In this document: in pieces, positions 25,827 through 34,301 of the stretch
Numbering within the stretch: position 1 is the stretch's first letter
Layout of the letters: every line of letters begins with the position of its first letter
Origin: an uncultured Bacteroidales bacterium
GTDB taxonomy: Bacteria > Bacteroidota > Bacteroidia > Bacteroidales > Muribaculaceae
Direction: 5' to 3'
Length of the DNA: 39,668 nt
NCBI GenBank assembly: GCA_902792435.1
Contig: CADAZN010000025.1
Span: forward strand, 1-39,668
Notes under the pieces: generated by a model
The model's database searches: none
What the model saw: only the letters and a program-made list of their open reading frames with translations
Told to the model about the DNA's origin: nothing
Position numbers and translations under genes: made by a program

Positions 25827-27206
25827 ACCAATTAAAGTTGCGCTGGTGGCTTTTTCAACTTTGCAAGTGACGAAGTCGCCAATCTTAGTGTCGCCAGCTG
25901 GGAATACAATTACCTTGTTTTGCTGAGTGCGTCCAAACATATCATCCTTAGAACGCTTGCTGTATCCCTCGACAAGAACCTCAAAGGTTTTGCCCACGTC
26001 GGCGCGGTTGCTGCAAAGAGAGAGCTCGTTTTGCAAAGCAATCATGCGGTTGAGGCGATCAATCTTCACTTCCTCGGGCACGTTGTCGGGCAGGCGCTTG
26101 GCGGCCAAAGTGCCAGGTCGCTCGCTGTACTTGAACATGAACGACGAGTCGAAGCCCACCTCACGCATCAGCGACAAGGTCATCTCGAAATCTTCTTCGG
26201 TCTCGTCGTGGAAGCCGGTGAACATATCGGTCGATATGCCGCAGTCGGGCATAGCGGTGCGTATGCGGTCGATGCGGTCGAGATACCACTCGCGTGTGTA
26301 CTTGCGGTTCATGAGTTTGAGCACCTTGTTGCTGCCACTTTGAACTGGCAGGTGTATGTGGTTGCATATGTTGTCGTGGCTGGCCATCGTGTCGATGATG
26401 GCGTCGCTCAGGTCCTCAGGATTGCTGGTGGTGAAGCGCACACGCATCTCGGGTGCCGCTTCGGCAACCATTGCAAGAAGTCCAGCAAAGTCAACATCCT
26501 CTTGTCCTCTTGTCTCCTTGTCCTCTAGTCCTCTTGTCCCCTTGTAAAGATAGGAATTGACATTCTGCCCCAGCAGGGTAACTTCCTTGAAACCCTTCTC
26601 TTGCAGATCGTGTAGCTCATTGAGGATGCTTTGAGGCTCACGGCTGCGTTCGCGGCCACGGGTGTAGGGCACGATACAGTAAGTGCAGAAGTTGTTGCAT
26701 CCACGCATGATGGAGATGAAGCCACTGGTGCGGCTACCACTGATGCGTGTGGGGATGATGTCGCGGTAGGTCTCGGTGGTCGAGAGCTGCACGTTGATAG
26801 CCTTTTCACCAGCCTCGGCGGTGGCAATTAGGCTAGGCAGCTCAAGATAACTGTCGGGACCAGCTACCAAGTCAACACCGTGGTTGTTGATGAGCTCGTC
26901 CTTCATGCGCTCGGCCATGCATCCAATGATGCCGATGATGAGTCGTCGGTCACGTTTGCGTCGCAAAGCGTTCAGCGTGTTGAGACGAGCGAAGATGCGC
27001 TGTTCGGCATTGTCGCGCACACTACATGTGTTGATGAATATGGCGTCGGCACTGTCTAGATTGTCGGTAGTTCCGTATCCTGCCATCTGCATCACGCTGG
27101 CTACTACCTCGCTGTCGGCGACATTCATCTGGCAACCATAGGTCTCCAAAAACAGCTTCTTGGGGAACTCTGCGCTCCCCTCATATTTTAAATCAAGTTT
27201 GTTCAT
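25809..27206 (-). CDS. miaB: tRNA-2-methylthio-N6-dimethylallyladenosine synthase MiaB
   Basis: 465 residues. A radical SAM methylthiotransferase that modifies A37 of tRNAs reading codons that begin with U. The N-terminal domain starts LFLETYGCQMNVADSE with a first [4Fe-4S] cysteine, then INTCSVRDNAEQR and IGIIGCMAERM. The radical SAM core has RGCNNFCTYCIVPYTRGRERS (CxxxCxxC). The C-terminus is a TRAM domain (from about residue 400, ending VRVEG). Between VNSYLY and VDFAGLL lies KGTRGLEDKETRGQED, 16 residues encoded by six 8-bp repeat units, where relatives have a short variable loop. The frame is preserved, so the protein is probably functional. The promoter lies at 27235. Confidence 0.95.
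   Translation of the reverse strand: MNKLDLKYEGSAEFPKKLFLETYGCQMNVADSEVVASVMQMAGYGTTDNLDSADAIFINTCSVRDNAEQRIFARLNTLNALRRKRDRRLIIGIIGCMAERMKDELINNHGVDLVAGPDSYLELPSLIATAEAGEKAINVQLSTTETYRDIIPTRISGSRTSGFISIMRGCNNFCTYCIVPYTRGRERSREPQSILNELHDLQEKGFKEVTLLGQNVNSYLYKGTRGLEDKETRGQEDVDFAGLLAMVAEAAPEMRVRFTTSNPEDLSDAIIDTMASHDNICNHIHLPVQSGSNKVLKLMNRKYTREWYLDRIDRIRTAMPDCGISTDMFTGFHDETEEDFEMTLSLMREVGFDSSFMFKYSERPGTLAAKRLPDNVPEEVKIDRLNRMIALQNELSLCSNRADVGKTFEVLVEGYSKRSKDDMFGRTQQNKVIVFPAGDTKIGDFVTCKVEKATSATLIGVRVEG
26498..26545 (-). repeat. Six 8-bp repeat units in frame inside miaB
   Basis: On the coding strand the units are ACAAGGGG, ACAAGAGG, ACTAGAGG, ACAAGGAG, ACAAGAGG, ACAAGAGG. Six units make 48 bp, exactly 16 codons, so the reading frame is kept. 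The unit matches those in the arrays flanking the four-helix-bundle gene (4971-5013 and 5437-5472). Confidence 0.9.
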
Positions 27207-27234
27207 GTTGTAATAATATGTGTGTTTGAGCGTG

Positions 27235-27242
27235 CAAAGTTA
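27235..27242 (-). promoter_or_regulatory. -7 box for miaB
   Basis: CAAAGTTA on the plus strand is TAACTTTG on the minus strand, an exact TAnnTTTG match 29 bp before the miaB ATG. No clear -33 element is seen. Confidence 0.6.
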
Positions 27243-27289
27243 CGATTTTTTTGTAAAATAATAGTTGGTTTTTCTCGTTTATAGATTAA

Positions 27290-27796
27290 ATGAGTATTAA
27301 GAAGGACATATTATTGTTGCTTGTAGCGTTTTGCGCTCTGGTAGGTTGCGATAAGATAAACAACGAATCGCTACCCAATTACCCCGTTCGCATCGATTTG
27401 GGAGATTATGGCAAGTGGAACACTTATGGCGTTCATAGTTTGGGCGAATTCCGGTTTTTCATCCGTGAAAAAGGCATACCGTCGAATTTCCCTTATAACG
27501 TGAACACCTACACTGGTTTTGGCGGCGTGCTGCTGTTTATGGGGCAGGACATGTATGGCAACCCGTCTCCGCTTGCATTTGACATGTCATGTCCTGTGGA
27601 GCATAATGCCGATGTGACTGTGACAATCGACAGCGACAACCTCGATGCCTATTGTGCCAAGTGCAAGTCTCGCTATGATGTCATCACGGGGCTTGGTGGT
27701 CCCAAGAGCGGCATGGCAATCGACCGCAAGGTGGGCCTGAATATTTATAAAGTGCGTTCCACAATCAATGGAGGTTACATTATCTCAAATTATTAG
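27290..27796 (+). CDS. Lipoprotein with Rieske-like fold and degenerate cluster ligands
   Basis: 168 residues. The signal peptide ILLLLVAFCALVGC gives a lipid-modified Cys20. The C-terminal half (about 85-145) has the two-loop arrangement of a Rieske domain: LAFDMSCPVEHN (Cys101, Glu104, His105), then YCAKCKSRYDVITGLGGPKSGMA (Cys122, Cys125). A classical Rieske site has CxH and CxxH; here the first loop is CPVEH and the second CxxC, so a [2Fe-2S] cluster of the usual kind is doubtful. Zinc binding or disulfides are alternatives. Function is unknown. It is divergent from miaB and followed by a hairpin terminator. Confidence 0.75.
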   Translation: MSIKKDILLLLVAFCALVGCDKINNESLPNYPVRIDLGDYGKWNTYGVHSLGEFRFFIREKGIPSNFPYNVNTYTGFGGVLLFMGQDMYGNPSPLAFDMSCPVEHNADVTVTIDSDNLDAYCAKCKSRYDVITGLGGPKSGMAIDRKVGLNIYKVRSTINGGYIISNY

Positions 27797-27826
27797 TCAG
27801 TTGGCTAAAAATGTCAATGATATATA

Positions 27827-27867
27827 AATCTTTTACATTATTATAGGTAATGTGAAAGATTTTTTTT
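27827..27867 (+). terminator. Terminator of the Rieske-like lipoprotein gene
   Basis: AATCTTTTACATTA (27827-27840) pairs with TAATGTGAAAGATT (27848-27861) with one non-Watson-Crick position, followed by a T run to 27867. The T run overlaps the next gene's -7 box. Confidence 0.75.
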
Positions 27868-27874
27868 ATTTTTG
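27867..27874 (+). promoter_or_regulatory. -7 box (TATTTTTG) for the alcohol dehydrogenase operon
   Basis: TATTTTTG, 27 bp before the ATG at 27902, sits at the end of the T tract of the preceding terminator. No clear -33 element is seen, because that position lies inside the terminator hairpin. Confidence 0.6.
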
Positions 27875-27901
27875 CACTAATTATTCTAAACGAGAAGAAA
27901 A

Positions 27902-29050
27902 ATGTATCAGTTTAAAGTCCCCGATAAAATATACATGGGCGACAACATTGTTGCCACTGTAGAGAACGTGTTTAACCTCTATGGCAAGCATGCCTTGATA
28001 GTGACAGGACCAAACATTGCGCGCTCGACTATGATAGCGAGCCTGGAGCGCACACTCGATAATGACCGCGTGAAATATAACGTGATTACCAATATAGAAG
28101 GAGAACCCACAACCAAGATGATAGAGGCTGGAGTGGAGGCCTATAAAGAGCATGGCTGCGACTTCATTATTGGACTGGGTGGTGGCAGCCCTCTGGATTC
28201 GGCAAAAGCCATCGCAGCGATGACTGTGCTCGAAGGTTCGATAGCCGAATACAAGGGCGTGCGCATCGACGATGTGGAGCTTCCTCCATTGATTTGCATA
28301 CCTACGACAGCCGGTTCGGGCTCGGAGGTGACAAAATATACTATCATCACCGACGAGAAGACTGGTGCGAAGATGTTGCTCACTGGAGACTCGATGTTGC
28401 CCAAAGTGGCGATGCTTGACTACACTTTCTCTAATGGATGCCCCAAGACTGTTACCGTTTCGGCAGGTCTTGACGCATTGACCCATGCCATCGAGGCTTT
28501 CATTTCGGTCAACGCACAGCCCTTGAGCGACGCGCTTGCTCTGAGCGCCATCAAGCGCATCATGCGCTACCTACCACAGGTGTATCGCGACGGCAGCAAC
28601 TTCAATGCCCGTCGTGAGATGTCGATTGCAGCGTTGCAGGCAGGAATATGCATCAACAATAGTAGTGTGACTCTTATTCATGGCATGAGCCGCCCAATTG
28701 GTGCGCGCTTCGATGTGCCGCACGGCATGGCCAATGCGATGCTGCTTAATGTGTGCCTGAGCGACATGGAGATGGCTGCACGTCATAACTTGGCGCGCAT
28801 TGCAACCTATCTGCGCATCCAGGCCGTTGACGAAATTGACGCCAGCGAGAAGTTTGTCGAGGAGGTTGAGAAGCTTGTTGAGCGCCTTGATGTTCCTAGC
28901 ATGAGCCAATTTGGAATCGATCGTGATGCCTATATGGCAGCCGTCGACGACATGAGCTTCGAGGCCATTATGAGTGGTAGTCCATCGCATGCTCCTCGTG
29001 AATATACTGCCGATGTCATCCGCGACATTTACATTCGTGCCTATAAATAA
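27902..29050 (+). CDS. Iron-containing alcohol dehydrogenase
   Basis: 382 residues, the standard length for group III (iron-type) dehydrogenases. The N-terminal nucleotide-binding half has IIGLGGGSPLDSAKAIAAM (from about 89) and CIPTTAGSGSEVTKYTII. The helical metal-binding half supplies Asp191, His195 (GLDALTHAIEAF), His260 (LIHGMSRPIG) and His274 (DVPHGMANAMLL), a complete Fe2+ ligand set. It probably reduces a short-chain aldehyde to an alcohol with NAD(P)H in the cytoplasm (FucO or 1,3-propanediol dehydrogenase type); the exact substrate cannot be read. The first CapA gene follows after 19 bp, so it may head a long operon reaching to mltG. Confidence 0.92.
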   Translation: MYQFKVPDKIYMGDNIVATVENVFNLYGKHALIVTGPNIARSTMIASLERTLDNDRVKYNVITNIEGEPTTKMIEAGVEAYKEHGCDFIIGLGGGSPLDSAKAIAAMTVLEGSIAEYKGVRIDDVELPPLICIPTTAGSGSEVTKYTIITDEKTGAKMLLTGDSMLPKVAMLDYTFSNGCPKTVTVSAGLDALTHAIEAFISVNAQPLSDALALSAIKRIMRYLPQVYRDGSNFNARREMSIAALQAGICINNSSVTLIHGMSRPIGARFDVPHGMANAMLLNVCLSDMEMAARHNLARIATYLRIQAVDEIDASEKFVEEVEKLVERLDVPSMSQFGIDRDAYMAAVDDMSFEAIMSGSPSHAPREYTADVIRDIYIRAYK

Positions 29051-29069
29051 TTGTTAAGCCTATACATAA

Positions 29070-30134
29070 ATGAAAATCAGGAATTTATTATCTTTAGTTG
29101 CTGCTTTATTTATTATTGCAAGCGGCACCGATGCTTATGCTCAGAGCACTAATGCTTCAAAGCGATTTGACGGAACCGTGACAATTGCCATGAACGGCGA
29201 TATTATGACAGGAACGATTTTGCCCACTCCTAATATGCCGCCCAATGAGGGACGTGACATTTTCATCGACTGCGCCGAGCTGATAAAGAGTGCTGACGTG
29301 GCATGCGGCAACCTTGAGGGTGTGTTAGCCGATAAAGGCAAGTCACGCAAGGCTCCCGGTCCATTGTCGTTCTCATTTATGATGCCCACCAAGAGCGTGA
29401 ACCTGCTTGTTGATGCGGGCTATGACTTTTTGGGTATAGCCAACAACCACATCAACGACTTCTACCCGGTGTGCATCCAGTCGACAATAAAGACCCTTAA
29501 GGACAATGGTATAGGAGTGGCTGGCACAAGCGACTGCGAGACCAGCATTAAGGAGATAAATGGCGTGAAATATGGCTTTTGTGCATTTGGTCACGAGAGC
29601 TATACTTTAAAAACACAGGATCACGCCACAGTAAAACGCATAGTCAAGAAGCTGCGTCAGGAATGTGACATTGTAATCGTGTGCTTCCATGGTGGTTCTG
29701 AGGGTATCTCGGAGCGTCACTTGCCAAATGGCACTGAGTACTTCCATGGTGCCGATCGTGGCAACTTGAGAGAGTTTGCCCACCTGTGCATCGACAATGG
29801 CGCCGACGTGGTCTATGGCCACGGGCCTCATGTGTGTCGTGCAATTGAGCTATATAAGGGACATCTAATCGCCTATAGTCTGGGCAACTTTGCCACTCCT
29901 CGTGGCATGAAGCTCGTGAACCAAACGAGTTACGCTCCATTGTTGATTGTGCGATTGAACGGCGACGGTGAGTTTGTCGACGGCAAGATACATCCTTTCA
30001 TCCAGTATCGCGATAAGGGCCCACGTGTTGACAAAACTGGTGCAGTGGTGAAAGAAATAAGAACTCTCACCGAGGAGGATATAAAAGATAATAAACTTAA
30101 CATTGCCGACGACGGCACAATAACACGCAAGTGA
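29070..30134 (+). CDS. CapA family protein, copy 1 (secreted form)
   Basis: 354 residues. It carries a type I signal peptide (LSLVAALFIIASGTDAYA, no lipobox cysteine) and a single CapA/PGA_cap domain with a metallophosphatase-like fold: TIAMNGDIMTG, DVACGNLEGVL, FLGIANNHINDF, CAFGHESYTL, IVIVCFHGGSEG, and VVYGHGPHVCRAIELYKG followed by AYSLGNFATP. CapA of Bacillus is needed for poly-gamma-glutamate export or anchoring; most CapA-like proteins in Bacteroidota have no known substrate. It is the first of three tandem paralogues; the stop codon overlaps the next start (TGATG). Unlike its two neighbours it lacks a lipid anchor. Confidence 0.9.
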   Translation: MKIRNLLSLVAALFIIASGTDAYAQSTNASKRFDGTVTIAMNGDIMTGTILPTPNMPPNEGRDIFIDCAELIKSADVACGNLEGVLADKGKSRKAPGPLSFSFMMPTKSVNLLVDAGYDFLGIANNHINDFYPVCIQSTIKTLKDNGIGVAGTSDCETSIKEINGVKYGFCAFGHESYTLKTQDHATVKRIVKKLRQECDIVIVCFHGGSEGISERHLPNGTEYFHGADRGNLREFAHLCIDNGADVVYGHGPHVCRAIELYKGHLIAYSLGNFATPRGMKLVNQTSYAPLLIVRLNGDGEFVDGKIHPFIQYRDKGPRVDKTGAVVKEIRTLTEEDIKDNKLNIADDGTITRK

Positions 30135-31252
30135 TGAAGAGAATTAACTTGATTGCTGGATTGCTAGCTGCCTTTGCTCTGATGTCATGTAGCAATGGTG
30201 CGGTTAACGATGGGAGCGCTCGTAGCGTTGTTGACTCAACAGCCGCGACGGCCGAAAAGCCTGCTGAACGAGAGCGCATAGTCGATACAATCAGTATCGC
30301 CATGAACGGTGACATCATGACTGGCTCTATCAAGCCAAGATATGACATGCCGCCTAATGACGGCCGCGACATCTTCATTGATTGCGCCGAGATAATAAAA
30401 AGTGCCGATGTGGCTTGTGGCAATCTTGAGGGCGCTATGGGTGACGATGGCAGGACTCGCAAGGCTCCTGGGCCATTGTCGTTCTCCTTCTTGATGCCCA
30501 CCAAGAGCGTGAAACTGCTGGTTGATGCCGGATATGATTTCTTGGGCATTGCCAACAACCACATCAACGACTTTTATGAAGAAGGCGTTCAATCAACAAT
30601 CAAGACATTGCGCGATAATGGCATAGGAGTTGCTGGCACTAAGGACTGCGAGACCAGCGTCAAGGAGATAAACGGAGTGAAATATGGATTCTGCGCATTT
30701 GGCCATGAGGTTTACTCGCTGCGCACTCAGGATACAACCACTGTTAAACGCATCGTTAAGCAACTGCGTCAGGAATGCGACATCGTGATAGTGTGCTTCC
30801 ATGGCGGGTCCGAAGGTCGTGGCCAAACTCACTTGCCTTATGGCACTGAATATTTTCATGGAGCCAACCGTGGCAACCTTAGGGAGTTTGCCCACCTGTG
30901 TATCGACAATGGCGCCGACATAGTTTATGGCCACGGGCCTCACGTGTGTCGCGCCATGGAGTTGTATAAAGGCCACCTGATTGCTTACAGCTTGGGTAAT
31001 TTTGCCACACCCCGCGGAATGAGCCTTGGCGGAGTTACGTCCTATGCTCCATTACTGGTGGCTCGCATCGATGGCAACGGAATGCTTGTTGACGGCAAGA
31101 TACACTCTTTCTTGCAGTATCGTGACAAAGGCCCTAGACGCGACGCCTCGTGCACAGTGGCAAAGTCTATTAAGTCACTTTCTCAGCAAGACATTAAGGA
31201 CAACAAATTAAATATAGCCGACGACGGCACAATCACAATAAAGCAAGAATGA
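30134..31252 (+). CDS. CapA family lipoprotein, copy 2
   Basis: 372 residues. The lipoprotein signal LIAGLLAAFALMSC is followed by a spacer of about 35 residues rich in Ser/Ala/Glu. The CapA domain has SIAMNGDIMTG, DVACGNLEGAM, LGIANNHINDFYEEG, IVIVCFHGGSEG and IVYGHGPHVCRAMELYKG. It is very similar to copy 1 throughout the domain, including the closing DIKDNKLNIADDGTIT. The ATG at 30134 was chosen; a GTG at 30131 is also possible but adds only one residue. The start overlaps the previous stop by one base, indicating translational coupling. Confidence 0.9.
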   Translation: MKRINLIAGLLAAFALMSCSNGAVNDGSARSVVDSTAATAEKPAERERIVDTISIAMNGDIMTGSIKPRYDMPPNDGRDIFIDCAEIIKSADVACGNLEGAMGDDGRTRKAPGPLSFSFLMPTKSVKLLVDAGYDFLGIANNHINDFYEEGVQSTIKTLRDNGIGVAGTKDCETSVKEINGVKYGFCAFGHEVYSLRTQDTTTVKRIVKQLRQECDIVIVCFHGGSEGRGQTHLPYGTEYFHGANRGNLREFAHLCIDNGADIVYGHGPHVCRAMELYKGHLIAYSLGNFATPRGMSLGGVTSYAPLLVARIDGNGMLVDGKIHSFLQYRDKGPRRDASCTVAKSIKSLSQQDIKDNKLNIADDGTITIKQE

Positions 31253-32361
31253 AAACTATGCGCTTTTTCCAGTTTTTTGCAATAATAGCCTTCCTGGCGA
31301 TGATGGGATGTAGCGGAGTTGGTAATCAGCAAGGCTCTGGCACCCCAACGGGTAGCGATAGCACAGACGACTCGGTAGGTGGTCGCCAGCCTATCGTTGA
31401 TACAATTTCGATAGCGATGACTGGTGACATCATGCTCGGCTCGAAGTATCCCAAACCATGCCTTCCTCCCAACGAGGGAAAAGATATATTTCAAGACTGT
31501 GATTCACTCATCAAGGGCGCCGATGTGGCATGCGGTAACCTTGAAGGTGTGCTTGCCGACAGCGGACGCTTGCGCAAGAGCCTGAACGGCAAACTCTCGT
31601 TCTCGTTCATGATGCCAACAAAGAGTGTGCAGTTGCTTGTGGATGCGGGTTTTGATTTCATGGGCATCGCCAATAATCACATTTTTGACTTTTGGGACGA
31701 AGGAACTCAGTCAACAATAAAGACACTTAAGGATGCTGGAATAGGGGTCGCAGGTACCAAGGATTGCGAGACCAGCATACGTGAGATTGATGGTGTTAAG
31801 TATGGTTTCTGCGCCTTTGGCCACGAAGACTATTCGCTCAAGACTATGGACACCGTCACAGTGGAACGCATTGTGCGACAGCTCCGAAAGGATGTGGACA
31901 TCGTGATAGTGTGCTTCCATGGTGGAGCCGAGGGCACAGCTAAGCGTCACGTGCCTTATGGCACTGAGTATTTCCATGGATGGAATCGTGGCGATGTCCG
32001 TCAGTTTGCTCACTTGGCAATTGATTGTGGTGCCGATATCGTCTACGGCCATGGTCCTCATGTGCCTCGCGCCATGGAGTTATACAAAGATCACCTTATC
32101 GCCTATAGCCTTGGCAACTTCGCTACAATAGGTATGGGCACGGCTGGTGCTGTTGGCTATGCTCCATTGCTCATCGCTCGCATCGATGGCAACGGAAAGT
32201 TTGTTGATGGAAAGATTCACTCTTTGATTCAGCCTGGTAAGATAGGTCCTAGACGTGACGCTCAAAATCGAGCCGCTCATGATATATGGACTCTTACCCA
32301 AGAAGATATAAAAGATAATAAACTCAATATTGCCGACGATGGCACCATAACACGAAAATGA
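31249..32361 (+). CDS. CapA family lipoprotein, copy 3
   Basis: 370 residues. Lipoprotein signal FFAIIAFLAMMGC, then a Gly/Ser/Thr/Asp linker, then the CapA domain: SIAMTGDIMLG, DVACGNLEGVL, FMGIANNHIFDFWDEG, CAFGHEDYSL, IVIVCFHGGAEG and IVYGHGPHVPRAMELYKD. It diverges more than copies 1 and 2 do from each other (for instance IFDFW in place of INDFY, and a shorter segment after SLGNFAT). Putative metal-site His and Asp residues are kept. ATGA overlaps join it to the genes before and after, so the three CapA genes and DUF3256 form one transcription unit. Confidence 0.9.
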   Translation: MKTMRFFQFFAIIAFLAMMGCSGVGNQQGSGTPTGSDSTDDSVGGRQPIVDTISIAMTGDIMLGSKYPKPCLPPNEGKDIFQDCDSLIKGADVACGNLEGVLADSGRLRKSLNGKLSFSFMMPTKSVQLLVDAGFDFMGIANNHIFDFWDEGTQSTIKTLKDAGIGVAGTKDCETSIREIDGVKYGFCAFGHEDYSLKTMDTVTVERIVRQLRKDVDIVIVCFHGGAEGTAKRHVPYGTEYFHGWNRGDVRQFAHLAIDCGADIVYGHGPHVPRAMELYKDHLIAYSLGNFATIGMGTAGAVGYAPLLIARIDGNGKFVDGKIHSLIQPGKIGPRRDAQNRAAHDIWTLTQEDIKDNKLNIADDGTITRK

Positions 32362-32984
32362 GAAAAATATTAGTCATATTGATGTTGAGTGTGGGGCTCA
32401 TGTGCTCCGCCTACGATGGAGTAGCCCGCCTCTTTGCCGAGGAGAGCGCCGACCTTTTCAACTCGCTGTCGTTCTCGGCTAGGTATCAGTTGCTCAATAA
32501 CTATTCAAGCAGTGAGAAATCCGAGGTCCGTAATGATTTACAGACCACTGAATCGAGAATACTGAAGCTGACTCCTAATCACATGGTGATTGCCACCTCG
32601 TCGGTACGCACTGTGGAGCTAAAGTTAATACCGCAGGGCAAGAACGACTCAATCGTTGCAGTGATTGAGACTGTGGCTACTCCTGTCAAGGATAGCAAGC
32701 TCTCGTTTTATGACATGAAATGGAATAAGCTAGATGCTGCCAAGTTCATCAAGATGCCTGAATTAGGTGACTTTATTGTATCGTCGGTTCCAAAAGAAAA
32801 GCGTCAAGAGTTGATTAGTGCCGTGAATTTCGCCATGATAGAGATGGCTTTTGAGGGTGACACTCTTGTCGCTCGTTGCAATCTTCAGGACTTCTATCTT
32901 GGCGATGATTTCAAGAACTACGCAAAATGGGTTGCTAAACGCATCGAATATAACATCAACAAAGGTGTGCTTAAAAGGAAATGA
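32358..32984 (+). CDS. DUF3256 family exported protein
   Basis: 208 residues with an N-terminal signal peptide (ILVILMLSVGLMCSA) and a soluble domain of the DUF3256 type, a small family restricted to Bacteroidales and without a known function. Features include VARLFAEESADLFNSLS, the ARYQLLNNYSS segment, and a C-terminal FAMIEMAFEGDTLVARCNL region. No catalytic motif is recognised. It overlaps the third CapA gene by ATGA and is followed after 3 bp by xseA. Confidence 0.8.
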   Translation: MRKILVILMLSVGLMCSAYDGVARLFAEESADLFNSLSFSARYQLLNNYSSSEKSEVRNDLQTTESRILKLTPNHMVIATSSVRTVELKLIPQGKNDSIVAVIETVATPVKDSKLSFYDMKWNKLDAAKFIKMPELGDFIVSSVPKEKRQELISAVNFAMIEMAFEGDTLVARCNLQDFYLGDDFKNYAKWVAKRIEYNINKGVLKRK

Positions 32985-32987
32985 ATT

Positions 32988-34283
32988 ATGAGTGTTGAGG
33001 CTTTATCATTATTACAGTATAATTCTCGCATCAAGCGACTTGTTGGAGACTCTAGCGTTCAAGCTTGCTGGGTGAAGGCCGAAACTAGCGACTTGCGAGT
33101 TAGCCGTGGTCACTGCTACCTTGAGCTCATTCAAAAGAATGAGCGAGGCGACACTGTGGCAAGGCTGGGTGCTGTGATATGGGCTACAACGTTTATGCAC
33201 CTCGACAAGATGTTCTTCGACGTCACAGGAAAGCATTTGGCAACCGGAATGGCGGTGATGGTGAAGCTCAATGCCAATTTCCACGAGCAGTATGGATTGA
33301 AGGCTGTTATAAACGACATTGATCCTAGCTATACTCTTGGCGACATGGAGCGCATCAGGCGTGAGATTGAGGCACGACTAAAGGCCGAGGGCATCATCGA
33401 CATGAACAAGCAGTTGCCGTGGGGACTCGCTCCGCAACGCATAGCTGTTGTGTCGGCTAAAGGCGCTGCAGGCTATGGCGACTTCATTAACCAATTGCAC
33501 AACAACGAACTGGGGCTCAAATTCTACACCTGCCTTTTTGAGGCTGTGATGCAGGGAGCCAACTGCGTTCACAGCGTTATTGCCGCTCTCGACCGCATCG
33601 CAGCAGCCGAGTCGATGTTTGACTGCGTGGTGATAATTCGTGGTGGCGGCTCAACTAGCGACCTCAACTCTTTTGATAACTACGACCTGGGAGCGCACAT
33701 CGCACAGTTCCCTCTGCCAGTGATCACTGGAATTGGGCACGACAGGGACGTGACGATTCCCGACATAGTTTCGAAACTGCATGTCAAGACTCCAACGGCA
33801 GCGGCTGCTTTCCTTGTTCAATGTGGTGCTGCACAGCTTGAGCGAATCAAGACTTTGAGCGACGCTGTGGTGAATGTGTCACGCGATGCTGTGGCACAAG
33901 CCAGGGAGCAGTTGGCCTATTATGGCAATTACATACCTCTTGCAGCACAAAAACTCATTGAGACTAGCAACTTGCGCCTGAAGGGGTTCGTTCAGTCAAT
34001 ACCATTGGTTCTCAAGTCGAGACTTAGCAACGAGAGGGTAGGGCTCCAGCACAAGCAGGAGGCGATAAAAACTGTGGTGGGAACAACATTGGAACGCCAA
34101 CGCTTGATGCTAACGGCCCTCACCGACAAGGTGAACCTGCTCTCACCGCAAAACACCCTGAACCGTGGGTACTCGCTCACGACTTGCGACGGACATGTGG
34201 TGACGAGTGTTGGCGCTCTCAAGGCTGGTTCTCGCATTGAGACTTCGTTTGCCGATGGAAAAGTTACAAGTATAGTAGAATGA
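32988..34283 (+). CDS. xseA: Exodeoxyribonuclease VII large subunit
   Basis: 431 residues. Catalytic subunit of ExoVII, which degrades single-stranded DNA from both ends. An N-terminal OB fold (about 15-115: ACWVKAETSDLRVSRGHCYLEL) is followed by the catalytic domain with RIAVVSAKGAAGYGDF, CVVIIRGGGSTSDLNSFDNYDL, and ITGIGHDRDVTIPDIVSKLHVKTPTAAAAFL. A long helical region (about 280-385) follows, and the last part holds NTLNRGYSLTTCDGHVV. It is immediately followed by xseB, its obligate partner, 18 bp downstream. Confidence 0.95.
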   Translation: MSVEALSLLQYNSRIKRLVGDSSVQACWVKAETSDLRVSRGHCYLELIQKNERGDTVARLGAVIWATTFMHLDKMFFDVTGKHLATGMAVMVKLNANFHEQYGLKAVINDIDPSYTLGDMERIRREIEARLKAEGIIDMNKQLPWGLAPQRIAVVSAKGAAGYGDFINQLHNNELGLKFYTCLFEAVMQGANCVHSVIAALDRIAAAESMFDCVVIIRGGGSTSDLNSFDNYDLGAHIAQFPLPVITGIGHDRDVTIPDIVSKLHVKTPTAAAAFLVQCGAAQLERIKTLSDAVVNVSRDAVAQAREQLAYYGNYIPLAAQKLIETSNLRLKGFVQSIPLVLKSRLSNERVGLQHKQEAIKTVVGTTLERQRLMLTALTDKVNLLSPQNTLNRGYSLTTCDGHVVTSVGALKAGSRIETSFADGKVTSIVE

Positions 34284-34301
34284 ATAATCACACAATAGAA
34301 T

